Shown here: positions 1-6,373 of the stretch, one piece after another
How positions within the stretch are numbered: the first letter of the stretch is position 1
Layout: the number at the start of each line of letters is the position of its first letter
Source: Treponema sp.
GTDB lineage: Bacteria; Spirochaetota; Spirochaetia; Treponematales; Breznakiellaceae
Assembly (NCBI GenBank): GCA_031288575.1
Contig: JAITRD010000177.1
Span: forward strand, 1 to 7,305
Reading direction: 5' to 3'
Length of the DNA: 7,305 bases
Translations under genes and position numbers: made by a program
Notes under the pieces: model-generated
Told to the model about the DNA's origin: nothing
Databases searched by the model: none
What the model saw: the letters and a program-made list of their open reading frames with translations, nothing else

Positions 1-396
1 GTGGACGCGGTTGTGGGTCCCGCCATGGGGGGAATCATTGTGGCCTATGAACTGGGCCGCCAGCTGGGGCTTCCCGCCTTTTTTACCGAACGGGATGATA
101 CGGGGGCCATGGCCCTCCGCCGGGGCTTTGAGGTAAAGCCGGGGGAACGGATCCTGATCGCCGAGGATGTGGTTACCACCGGCAAATCCTCCGGGGAAAG
201 CGCCGCGGTTCTGGAAGCCCTGGGCGCAAAGGTGGTTGCCCTGGCCTGCGTGGTGGACCGCCGGACCGGGGAAGCCGCCATTCCCTGGCCCCTCTATGCC
301 GCGGCCCGGATTGGAGCGGCAAATTGGGAGGCCGCCTCCTGCGAGCTTTGTCAAAGGGGAATTCCTCTGGTAAAACCGGGTTCGCGGAGGTTTTAA
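1..396 (+). CDS. pyrE: Orotate phosphoribosyltransferase, 5'-truncated by window edge
   Basis: This enzyme joins orotate to PRPP to make orotidine 5'-monophosphate in cytosolic de novo pyrimidine synthesis. The visible 131 residues contain the type I phosphoribosyltransferase PRPP-binding loop at about residues 51-64 (ILIAEDVVTTGKSS, with the paired acidic residues and TTG). Before it lies a VVGPAMGGI segment (about 4-12) and an RRGFEVKPGE stretch typical of bacterial PyrE. The C-terminus carries CELCQRGIPLVKPGSR (about 114-129), a Cys-x-x-Cys ending seen in the longer PyrE subfamily. Bacterial PyrE proteins are usually around 180-220 residues, so some 50-70 N-terminal residues are missing. 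The GTG at base 1 is therefore probably an internal valine codon, not the start. The gene converges on the phosphonate operon and is metabolically unrelated to it. The stop is TAA at 394-396. Confidence 0.93.
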   Translation: MDAVVGPAMGGIIVAYELGRQLGLPAFFTERDDTGAMALRRGFEVKPGERILIAEDVVTTGKSSGESAAVLEALGAKVVALACVVDRRTGEAAIPWPLYAAARIGAANWEAASCELCQRGIPLVKPGSRRF

Positions 397-496
397 AAAC
401 ATCTTGCCGCGGACCGGAGGCCCGATGGACCTCGCCTTCAAACCGGCTGGGAGAAATCCTGGCAAGGCAAGGGCAGCCCGGGAAGAAAATTTGAGC

Positions 497-538
497 AAAA
501 AAAAGCCCTCCGCCGGGATAACCGGCAGAGGGCCTTTT
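497..538. terminator. Bidirectional intrinsic terminator between pyrE and the phosphonate operon
   Basis: A 12-bp stem (505-516 pairing with 522-533, one C-A mismatch) closes a five-base loop (GATAA, 517-521). Eight A residues (497-504) precede it, giving an eight-U tract for transcripts on the - strand. CTTTT (534-538) follows it, giving a weaker U-tract for + strand transcripts from pyrE. It lies 30 bases past the TAA of the - strand operon and about 108 bases past the pyrE stop. The position between two convergent genes and the flanking tracts support a shared terminator, stronger for the - strand operon. I see no gene or other structure in the rest of the 397-563 spacer. Confidence 0.88.
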
Positions 539-563
539 CAACAAAACCATGGGGATTTGGGGT

Positions 564-2423
564 TTATACGCCGATTCCCCGCATATATGTTTCCAAAAAT
601 TCTACAAAACGCCCCATGTCTTCAATCTGAATGTCCCCGATATTGGCGATCCGGAAGGTGCTGGCCTCCGCGAGTTTGCCGGGATAAATGGTAAAACCCA
701 AATTCCGGGCCCTGTCGTGGAGTTCCTCAAAACGGTAGTTAGGCCTTTCCGGTTCAATGATGGCGGTGATAAGTTTTGACTGGGCCTCCTCGGGAACCAG
801 CATCTTAAGGCCCATCCTTTTTACCGCAGCCGCCAAAACCTCCCAGCAGGCGGTATAACGCCGGTAACGGCCCTGAAGGGTCTCCAGTTTTGTCTCAAGA
901 ATCGCCTGCCGCAGGGCGTAAAGGGTTTGGACCGGCGGGGTAAACCGGGTTTGCCCGTTTTTTTTAAAATAGGCGTGTTGATCCCAGAGATTAAGGTAAT
1001 AACAGCGTTTGGGGTAATCCCGGATCTTTTCCAGAGCCCCCTTCCGGCAAAATACAAAGGCAACCCCCGCCATACCCTGGATGTTTTTATTGGAGGTGGA
1101 GGCCATAAAATCAAAACCGTCCCGTTCCATGTCTATGGGAATAGCCGCAAAGGCGCTTACCGCGTCCACAATGGTGGTGATGTTCCGTTCCTGGCAAAAC
1201 CGGCACAGCTCCGGCGCCGGGTTGAGGAGCCCCGTGGTGGTCTCGTGGTAAACCAGGGCAAAATGGGTATAGGCCCCGTCGATAAGCCGCTGTTTAAGGG
1301 CCGCGGTATCCGGCAAAAGAAAGCCGGAACTTTTGACCACGTCGTGGGGAATGCCGTAGGAGGCGGCGATCCGGGAGAACCGTTCCCCGTAGGCGCCGTT
1401 ATCCAGGATGAGGAGTTTTGCCCCCGGGGGCACACAGGAAGAGATCATCGCCTCATCGGCGGCGGTGCCGGAACCGCCGAAAAGAACCGTCTCAATATCC
1501 CCCCTTTGACCGGCCAGGGCGGAGAGTTCTTCCGTAATCCACCCCATCACCGCGCCGAATTCCCTTTCCCGGGGGCAGATATCTCCCTGAACCTGGGCAT
1601 ATTTCACGCTGTCGGTGGTGGTGGCCGGCCCGGGGTTTAAAAGCACCTCCCGCCGCACCCTTCGCAGGGATTCGCTTTCGATAATGCGGGGATAAGTGAT
1701 ATCCCGGGCCAGGGCGAAATGGTTTTCATCGTCAATTTCCCGCCAAAGATAATGTTCTATCTTCCGGATAAGGATGACCCTGTCCCCGGGAAGTTTCCCG
1801 GCCAGGGCGTCCCGGCTTACGGCGGACATGGCGGCTTCATAATCCATCCGGGGTAAATCCGCGGCATGGGCGCGGCAGTAGGCGCTCATGGCCTCCAGGA
1901 CAGGTTTTTCCAGTTTGGTGATCCCCACCAGTTCCCCGTAAATCGAGGAAAGGTCTTCCTTCTGTTTTGAATTTCCCAAAAGGCGCTGTTCCCCGTCGGC
2001 TTCGAGGTATACCTCATCCCCGGAATTGGTTTTCCCCGACGCGAGGATCAGGTTGGGCCGTTCATCGTTGATCAAAACAAAAAGCCCGATGTCATCGTAG
2101 ATAAGATCGGATTCTAAAATCAGGGCGGCCCCGCAGGCCCGTTCCGCACACAGGGCCAGGGTTCCCATACTTCCCGTGGAGGCGTAATTGTCGTTTTTGA
2201 CCAGGGTAATGTTGGAATATTTTAAAGCAAGTTCTTCGTACCATTCGGCCCCATACCCGGTCCCAATAATAATTTCCTCAACCCCGGCGGCTGTTAATTT
2301 TTTTACCGACCATTCCACAATGGGAAGGGCGCCGATTTCCAAAAAACCCTTGGGTTTAAGGGCGGTCCGGTCTTTAAGCCGGGTTCCCATCCCCGCCGCC
2401 ATGATGATTGCCTGCCTGATCAT
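564..2423 (-). CDS. pntC: Bifunctional CTP:2-aminoethylphosphonate cytidylyltransferase / 2-AEP--pyruvate transaminase
   Basis: This 619-residue protein joins two enzymes. Residues 1 to about 240 are a sugar-phosphate-type nucleotidyltransferase of the LicC/PntC kind: MAAGMGTRLKD (8-18), KPKGFLEI (23-30), ESDLIYDD with a likely metal-binding Asp106 (104-111), and EIDDENHF (229-236), whose acidic pair fits a second metal site. Residues about 255-619 are a fold-type I PLP aminotransferase of the PhnW kind: LLNPGPATTT (261-270), GGSGTAADEA (316-325), ETTTGLLNP (394-402), Asp420 in IVDAVSAF, the probable Schiff-base Lys446 in STSNKNIQG, and FRIANIG (590-596) with a substrate-binding Arg591. The transaminase should convert phosphonoacetaldehyde to 2-AEP, and the N-terminal domain should make CMP-2-AEP from it. 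The start is set at Met2423 because the NTase fold begins there and AAAGGA sits six bases upstream; a longer frame reaching 2471 would overlap ppd. It is the last gene of the operon. A fusion of this kind has been described from Treponema denticola (recalled, not checked). Confidence 0.9.
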   Translation of the reverse strand: MIRQAIIMAAGMGTRLKDRTALKPKGFLEIGALPIVEWSVKKLTAAGVEEIIIGTGYGAEWYEELALKYSNITLVKNDNYASTGSMGTLALCAERACGAALILESDLIYDDIGLFVLINDERPNLILASGKTNSGDEVYLEADGEQRLLGNSKQKEDLSSIYGELVGITKLEKPVLEAMSAYCRAHAADLPRMDYEAAMSAVSRDALAGKLPGDRVILIRKIEHYLWREIDDENHFALARDITYPRIIESESLRRVRREVLLNPGPATTTDSVKYAQVQGDICPREREFGAVMGWITEELSALAGQRGDIETVLFGGSGTAADEAMISSCVPPGAKLLILDNGAYGERFSRIAASYGIPHDVVKSSGFLLPDTAALKQRLIDGAYTHFALVYHETTTGLLNPAPELCRFCQERNITTIVDAVSAFAAIPIDMERDGFDFMASTSNKNIQGMAGVAFVFCRKGALEKIRDYPKRCYYLNLWDQHAYFKKNGQTRFTPPVQTLYALRQAILETKLETLQGRYRRYTACWEVLAAAVKRMGLKMLVPEEAQSKLITAIIEPERPNYRFEELHDRARNLGFTIYPGKLAEASTFRIANIGDIQIEDMGRFVEFLETYMRGIGV

Positions 2424-2429
2424 ATTCTG

Positions 2430-2435
2430 TCCTTT
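2430..2435 (-). promoter_or_regulatory. Ribosome binding site for pntC (decides the start)
   Basis: On the - strand this reads AAAGGA, six bases before the ATG at 2423-2421, and it overlaps the TAA stop of ppd (2436-2434). It supports the inner start over the upstream in-frame ATG at 2471, and it implies translational coupling between the two genes. Confidence 0.75.
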
Positions 2436-3531
2436 ACCGAATGAATTGTATAAACCGTTCCGCAACTTCATAGGGCTTTATTCCGGGCCGCCCCAGATCG
2501 TCCCGGGTTCCCGGGGTGATGGGAACATAGATAAACCGTAAACCGCCGGTACGAACCCAGTCCCGGGTTAGCTCCTCCAGTTCCTCCGGGGTGTTGGCCC
2601 GGAAAACCGCGGGATAGCCGAAGGCTCGGGCCAAAAGGGGATAATCAATCCCGGGGGATACGGTAAACTGACCGCCGGTAGATTCGTGGCACCGGTTGTC
2701 AAAGAGGATGTGGAGCATCCCCGGAGGTTTGTACCAGGCGTTTACCCCCAAAGAACCGGCCCGCATGAGCAGGGAACCATCCCCGTCCAGAACGATTACC
2801 CGCTTATCCGGCCGGGCCAGGGAAAGGCCCAGGCCCAGGGAGGATACGCAGCCCAGGGAGCCTACCATATAGAGGTTATTCGGTTCATCCCCCAGGGTAT
2901 AGAGTTCCCGCCCGGTAAAACCGGTGGTGGCAAGGAAAAGGCATGATTTCCCGGCGCCGGCCTTGACCCTTTGGAGCATCTCAAACCGGCGGGGCAGATT
3001 CCCCGTCTCCACAGGTTTTTTGTCTTCCCGCAAAACAACCGGGGAAAAGGTACCTTTTTTGACGATAAAAAAATAGGGTTTACGATCCCGGATACATTCA
3101 TCCGCCCGGGCCAACTGCTTTTCCCCTTCTTCCGGATCCGCGGAAAGAAGGGCATAATTTATCCCCATGGTTTCCAGCATGGTATCGGTGATAAGCCCCA
3201 TCAGCTCATGCTGGGGTTCATCCACGGTCCCCGCCGCGCCCCGGAGGGAAACAAAACCAAGGACGGGAATGCGGAAAATGGCGTTTAGCGATGTGAGGGG
3301 AGAAACGGCGTTTCCCAAACCGGAGTTTTGCATCAGCGCCACCGGCCGCCTGCCGCCGAGATAGGCCCCGGCGCATACCGCCACCGCGTCCCCCTCGTTG
3401 GCGGCCATCACGTATTCACATTCATTAATGGAGTAGTTGATAAGATCCTTGAGGAAGGAACAGGGAACTCCGCAAAAAAAATCAAAGCCCCGGGTTTTTA
3501 AAATTCCCCCAAAACGGCCGGTATCTAACAT
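2434..3531 (-). CDS. ppd: Phosphonopyruvate decarboxylase (TPP-dependent)
   Basis: This 365-residue cytosolic enzyme decarboxylates phosphonopyruvate to phosphonoacetaldehyde. That irreversible step pulls the unfavourable PEP mutase reaction forward. The N-terminal half is the pyrimidine-binding TPP domain: FFCGVPCSFLKDL (18-30), ANEGDA with the probable cofactor-activating Glu46 (44-49), and MQNSGLGNAVSPLTSL (67-82). The C-terminal half is the diphosphate-binding domain, with the GDGS motif (250-253) followed at the normal distance by Asn279 in LFDNRCHESTGGQ, which is the GDG-to-N metal/TPP signature. VGSLGCVSSLGLGLSLA (223-239) precedes the motif. The length is close to the roughly 370-380 residues usual for Ppd, so the protein appears complete. 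The start ATG has AGGGAG seven bases upstream. The gene lies 18 bases after pepM and 10 bases before pntC. Sulfopyruvate decarboxylase is the nearest alternative, but the neighbours make Ppd far more likely. Confidence 0.94.
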   Translation of the reverse strand: MLDTGRFGGILKTRGFDFFCGVPCSFLKDLINYSINECEYVMAANEGDAVAVCAGAYLGGRRPVALMQNSGLGNAVSPLTSLNAIFRIPVLGFVSLRGAAGTVDEPQHELMGLITDTMLETMGINYALLSADPEEGEKQLARADECIRDRKPYFFIVKKGTFSPVVLREDKKPVETGNLPRRFEMLQRVKAGAGKSCLFLATTGFTGRELYTLGDEPNNLYMVGSLGCVSSLGLGLSLARPDKRVIVLDGDGSLLMRAGSLGVNAWYKPPGMLHILFDNRCHESTGGQFTVSPGIDYPLLARAFGYPAVFRANTPEELEELTRDWVRTGGLRFIYVPITPGTRDDLGRPGIKPYEVAERFIQFIR

Positions 3532-3538
3532 GATCCCG

Positions 3539-3544
3539 CTCCCT
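3539..3544 (-). promoter_or_regulatory. Ribosome binding site for ppd
   Basis: AGGGAG on the - strand lies seven bases before the ppd ATG (3531-3529), inside the 18-base gap after the pepM TAA (3552-3550). It supports the assigned start. Confidence 0.7.
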
Positions 3545-3549
3545 GTGTT

Positions 3550-4848
3550 TTATTTTGCGCCCGGGATAAGCTCCAGAATATCCTTAATCGGCATACATAA
3601 CTCATCCGCCTCTTTTGCCCGTTCATGTTCCAGGATGGTTTTCGCCGCCGCAAGCATCGCCGGGTAGGAGGCCCGGAGCATATGGTTTGCGTAGATGATA
3701 ATATTCGCCCCCCAGGAGGCAAGTTCGGTTTCGGTATATTGGTTGTAGGTGGTGGGGACCAGAATGAGGGGAATATTTTTATATTCCCCGCGGAAACGGT
3801 AACAGAATTCACGGATATCCCCGCCGGAGCTTTCTTTGCTGTGGATCATGATGCCGTCGGCGCCGGCGCCCACATAGGCCAGGGCCCGTTCCAGGGCATC
3901 GTCCGTGGTTTTCCCCGCGATAAGGCTTTCAAGCCGGGCGATAATCATAAATTCCCGGGTTACCTGGGCCCTTTTCCCCGCCTGAATTTTTTCGCAAAAT
4001 TCCTCAACCGGCATGAGCTGCTGTTCCACCTCGGTACCAAAGAGGGAATTCTTTTTGAGGCCCCTTTTGTCTTCGATGATAACCGCGGAAATTCCGTTCC
4101 GTTCCAGGGTGCGGACGGTAAAAACAAAATGCTCCGGAATACCCCCGGTGTCGCCGTCGTAAATAATGGGCTTGGTGGTACATTCCAGAATCTGGGTAAG
4201 GTCCTGGAGCCGGGTGGTAATATCCACCGCCTCAATGTCGGGCTTCCCCTTGCTGGCGGAATCGGTCAGGCTTGAAGACCACATGCCGTCAAAACGGTGG
4301 ACCCCGTCTTCCTTGGGTATCTCAAGGTGTTCGATGATCAGCCCCGAAAGGCCGGAATGGGCCTCCATGATCCTGACAACGGGTTTTGCCGCTATGAGCC
4401 TGCGGAGGGTTTTAAGCCGCAGATCCGGGGTCGTGCCTATGGAGGTAAGGGATTCGTTAAAGGCGGTAGAATTAATACCCTGGGTATAGGGGATTTCAAC
4501 CACCTCCCCTCCCAGTTCCGCCATTACCCGGTACACATCCTCCCGTTCTTTGCTTAAAACACCGGTTTTCCAGTCATCCCCGTGGATGATTATATCGGGG
4601 CGGTATTTTTTTAAGTTGGGAATATAACTCCACTCTTCCTGGGGCACCACCCGGCTCACATCCCGCAGACTTTCTACCACCTGTTTCCGCTGTTCGTAGG
4701 AAAGATAGGGCAGCCGTTTATACTTGGCAATAGCCGAATCCGTCAAGAGCCCCACCAAGACTTCCCCAAACAGGGAAGCCTGGTGCACAATATTAACGAT
4801 CCCCGGATGGATGATATCGGCGGTCATTCCCACATACACAGTTTTCAT
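3550..4848 (-). CDS. pepM: Phosphoenolpyruvate mutase with N-terminal nucleotidyltransferase-like domain
   Basis: This enzyme rearranges PEP to phosphonopyruvate, forming the C-P bond that starts almost all phosphonate biosynthesis. The protein is 432 residues. Residues 1 to about 140 resemble a cytidylyltransferase-like fold: VGMTADIIHPGIVNI (6-20), HGDDWKTG (89-96) and INSTAF (125-130). Residues about 150-432 are the PEP mutase / isocitrate lyase barrel: GMWSSSLTDS (188-197), YDGDTGG with the metal-binding Asp231 and Asp233 (230-236), and EDKRGLKKNSLFG (259-271). Glu259, Lys265, Asn267 and Ser268 in that motif match the EDKxxxKxNS signature that separates true mutases from other family members. 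The start is placed at Met4848: the fold begins immediately, AAGGGG lies 10 bases upstream, and the in-frame extension to 4908 is not family-like and would overlap the preceding gene. The two-domain length matches a common PepM subclass. In the N-terminal domain the second His of HxGH is Ile17. Confidence 0.95.
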   Translation of the reverse strand: MKTVYVGMTADIIHPGIVNIVHQASLFGEVLVGLLTDSAIAKYKRLPYLSYEQRKQVVESLRDVSRVVPQEEWSYIPNLKKYRPDIIIHGDDWKTGVLSKEREDVYRVMAELGGEVVEIPYTQGINSTAFNESLTSIGTTPDLRLKTLRRLIAAKPVVRIMEAHSGLSGLIIEHLEIPKEDGVHRFDGMWSSSLTDSASKGKPDIEAVDITTRLQDLTQILECTTKPIIYDGDTGGIPEHFVFTVRTLERNGISAVIIEDKRGLKKNSLFGTEVEQQLMPVEEFCEKIQAGKRAQVTREFMIIARLESLIAGKTTDDALERALAYVGAGADGIMIHSKESSGGDIREFCYRFRGEYKNIPLILVPTTYNQYTETELASWGANIIIYANHMLRASYPAMLAAAKTILEHERAKEADELCMPIKDILELIPGAK

Positions 4849-4858
4849 AAAAAGTATA

Positions 4859-4864
4859 CCCCTT
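4859..4864 (-). promoter_or_regulatory. Ribosome binding site for pepM (decides the start)
   Basis: AAGGGG on the - strand lies 10 bases before the ATG at 4848-4846, in the 40-base gap after the export gene. It favours this start over the in-frame ATG at 4908, which lies inside the upstream gene. Spacing is slightly long but acceptable. Confidence 0.6.
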
Positions 4865-4888
4865 GATGAACAGGAAACCCCGGCCCGA

Positions 4889-6373
4889 TTACCTCGCGTT
4901 CCTTGCACTCACATAAATACTCAGGCTGGTAGTTACCAAAGAAAGGGTCGTCATAACAACCGGAGCGTATTGATTAAAATAAAAAAGAAAGGCATTAGTA
5001 TCCGCGGTAATTACCGTCTCGGGAGCGATAGGGACGGATTTGTTCTGCTTTTTCCCAGCGACATCGGTGATGGTTACCGACTGCATGGAGTTCCGCCCGG
5101 GGACAAAACCTCCCGCCAACGCGATATAATAATCCCAGCCCCGATCTGGTATATAGGGATAACGCCCCGGCGCCACCACCGCTCCCGCCACGGTTACAAA
5201 ATATTGCCTGAAGGGAATGATCAGGACATCGTTTTCTTCGATGATCAATTCACTGTGATATTCGGCATCGTAGAGGATGGGATTTAAATTCACCGGGATA
5301 TGTTCCTCCCCCCGGATGAGATAGGCGTTTTTTGTATCCGACACCGCGGAAAACCAGTGGCCGTTTCTGCGGATCAGGGAAGCATAATTTTCGCCCCGGT
5401 TAAAGGGAACCACCAGCCGGGTTGAAACCGTCGGGCTTGCCCCGGCATTTGCCGCGTTTGTTCCCGCACTGCCGGAGGGGCTAACGGCACCTTCCACAAA
5501 CATGACCGGCTGTAATTTGGTTATTTCGGGAACCGTAATAGCATCATAATCTTGTAAAGAATAATTTACCGCAACATCCTCTTCGGCTAAGAAAATTTTA
5601 TCCCCCGAGACGGAAACACTATTCACCATGCGTACCAATTCAAGGCGGGTTTTATCCGCCGTCGGGGTAAATCCGTTACCGTATATTTCTATCAGTTCCT
5701 TAAGTTCCTCCCCCTCCAAAAGCTGATAAGCGCCGGGACGTTCCACCGCTCCCGTTATAGTTACGGTGCGGCTGACCCGGCCCAGGGTTATAATATCGCC
5801 GGGACGCAGATAGGGGTCCTGGGTCAAATCGCCGAACCGGGAGGCTTTAAAAAGATCATATACCTTGGTCAAACCGCCGGAAGATTGAACCTGTACATCC
5901 CGCAGGGAAGAAAAATTGGTTGTATTATCCTTGAGGATCGAAGAAAGCCGGTTTAAACCCCAGGCGTTTATTTCCGTAGCGGCTTTGACTTCCCCTTTTA
6001 TATAAACCATAAATACCGCGGGCTGGGACAAAAAAAGCTGCACCCCGCTTAAGGGATAGTTATTTGCCACGACCGCTTCGACCTGGGTCTTTACTTGGCT
6101 GAATGTTTTACCGCTTCCGTCAATGGTTCCCAGATTGGCAACCCGGATCCGGTAAGTAGTGTCCACCGTGATGGTATATTTAATGATCTGGGTGCCGGCC
6201 AAATATACCAGGGTATAGATATCCCCCGGGGTAACCCGGTAATTGGGATTGGACAATGCCAACTGGGCATTGGCGCTTATGTTTTGTGTTAAGGTAAGAT
6301 CCTGGGCAAAAAGGTAACCCGGAGTAAAAAAACCCGGGCATAAACACACAAAAAAGAAAAGGACCCTTTTCAT
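4889..6373 (-). CDS. Wza-like polysaccharide export protein with SLBB repeats
   Basis: This 494-residue secreted protein probably forms the outer-membrane channel for an exported polysaccharide. It begins with a Sec-type signal peptide (KR at 2-3, a hydrophobic core, probable cleavage after FAQ at about 24). Residues about 44-120 form the polysaccharide-export domain, including YRVTPGDIYTL (45-55). SLBB-like units follow at about 122-197 (VYIKGEV to LRPGDIITLG), 203-283 (VTITGAVERPGAYQL) and 392-457 (FVTVAGAVVAPGRYPYI). A further unit at about 290-388 (FVEGAV to EENDVLIIPF) is split by a Gly/Ser/Ala/Asn-rich insert at about 297-316. A hydrophobic C-terminal segment (about 468-488) could be the membrane-spanning helix, as in Wza. 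Cys10 and Cys12 do not sit in a convincing lipobox, so it may not be lipidated like classical Wza. Its ATG overlaps the TGA of the upstream Wzz-like gene (ATGA), a coupled arrangement. The exact polymer exported is unknown. Confidence 0.88.
   Translation of the reverse strand: MKRVLFFFVCLCPGFFTPGYLFAQDLTLTQNISANAQLALSNPNYRVTPGDIYTLVYLAGTQIIKYTITVDTTYRIRVANLGTIDGSGKTFSQVKTQVEAVVANNYPLSGVQLFLSQPAVFMVYIKGEVKAATEINAWGLNRLSSILKDNTTNFSSLRDVQVQSSGGLTKVYDLFKASRFGDLTQDPYLRPGDIITLGRVSRTVTITGAVERPGAYQLLEGEELKELIEIYGNGFTPTADKTRLELVRMVNSVSVSGDKIFLAEEDVAVNYSLQDYDAITVPEITKLQPVMFVEGAVSPSGSAGTNAANAGASPTVSTRLVVPFNRGENYASLIRRNGHWFSAVSDTKNAYLIRGEEHIPVNLNPILYDAEYHSELIIEENDVLIIPFRQYFVTVAGAVVAPGRYPYIPDRGWDYYIALAGGFVPGRNSMQSVTITDVAGKKQNKSVPIAPETVITADTNAFLFYFNQYAPVVMTTLSLVTTSLSIYVSARNAR

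Noticed and set aside
404..694. A + strand open frame running from the intergenic spacer into pntC
   Set aside because: It crosses the terminator stem and continues antisense into pntC, and the protein has no recognisable features.
927..1640. A 237-codon open frame on the + strand opposite pntC
   Set aside because: It is antisense to a well-supported two-domain enzyme. The translation is rich in Gly, Pro and Arg with no recognisable motif, as expected from the complement of GC-biased coding sequence.
3625..4275. A 216-codon open frame on the + strand opposite pepM
   Set aside because: It lies wholly within the mutase domain on the other strand. The product has no family features, and its openness follows from the codon bias of pepM.
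4849..4888. A TATACT box just upstream of the pepM start as a possible promoter
   Set aside because: It sits only a few bases before the ATG and has no acceptable -35 at 16-18 bases. Transcription from it would begin inside the gene. The gap is better explained as an intra-operon ribosome-binding region.
4724..5287. A 187-codon open frame on the + strand across the pepM/export gene junction
   Set aside because: It overlaps two supported genes in antisense and shows no motif, so it is treated as a chance frame.
6302..6373. Cys10 or Cys12 of the export protein as a lipoprotein attachment site
   Set aside because: The residues before each Cys (FFV and VCL) lack the small residue expected at -1. 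Both cysteines fall inside the hydrophobic core, well before the likely cleavage after FAQ.
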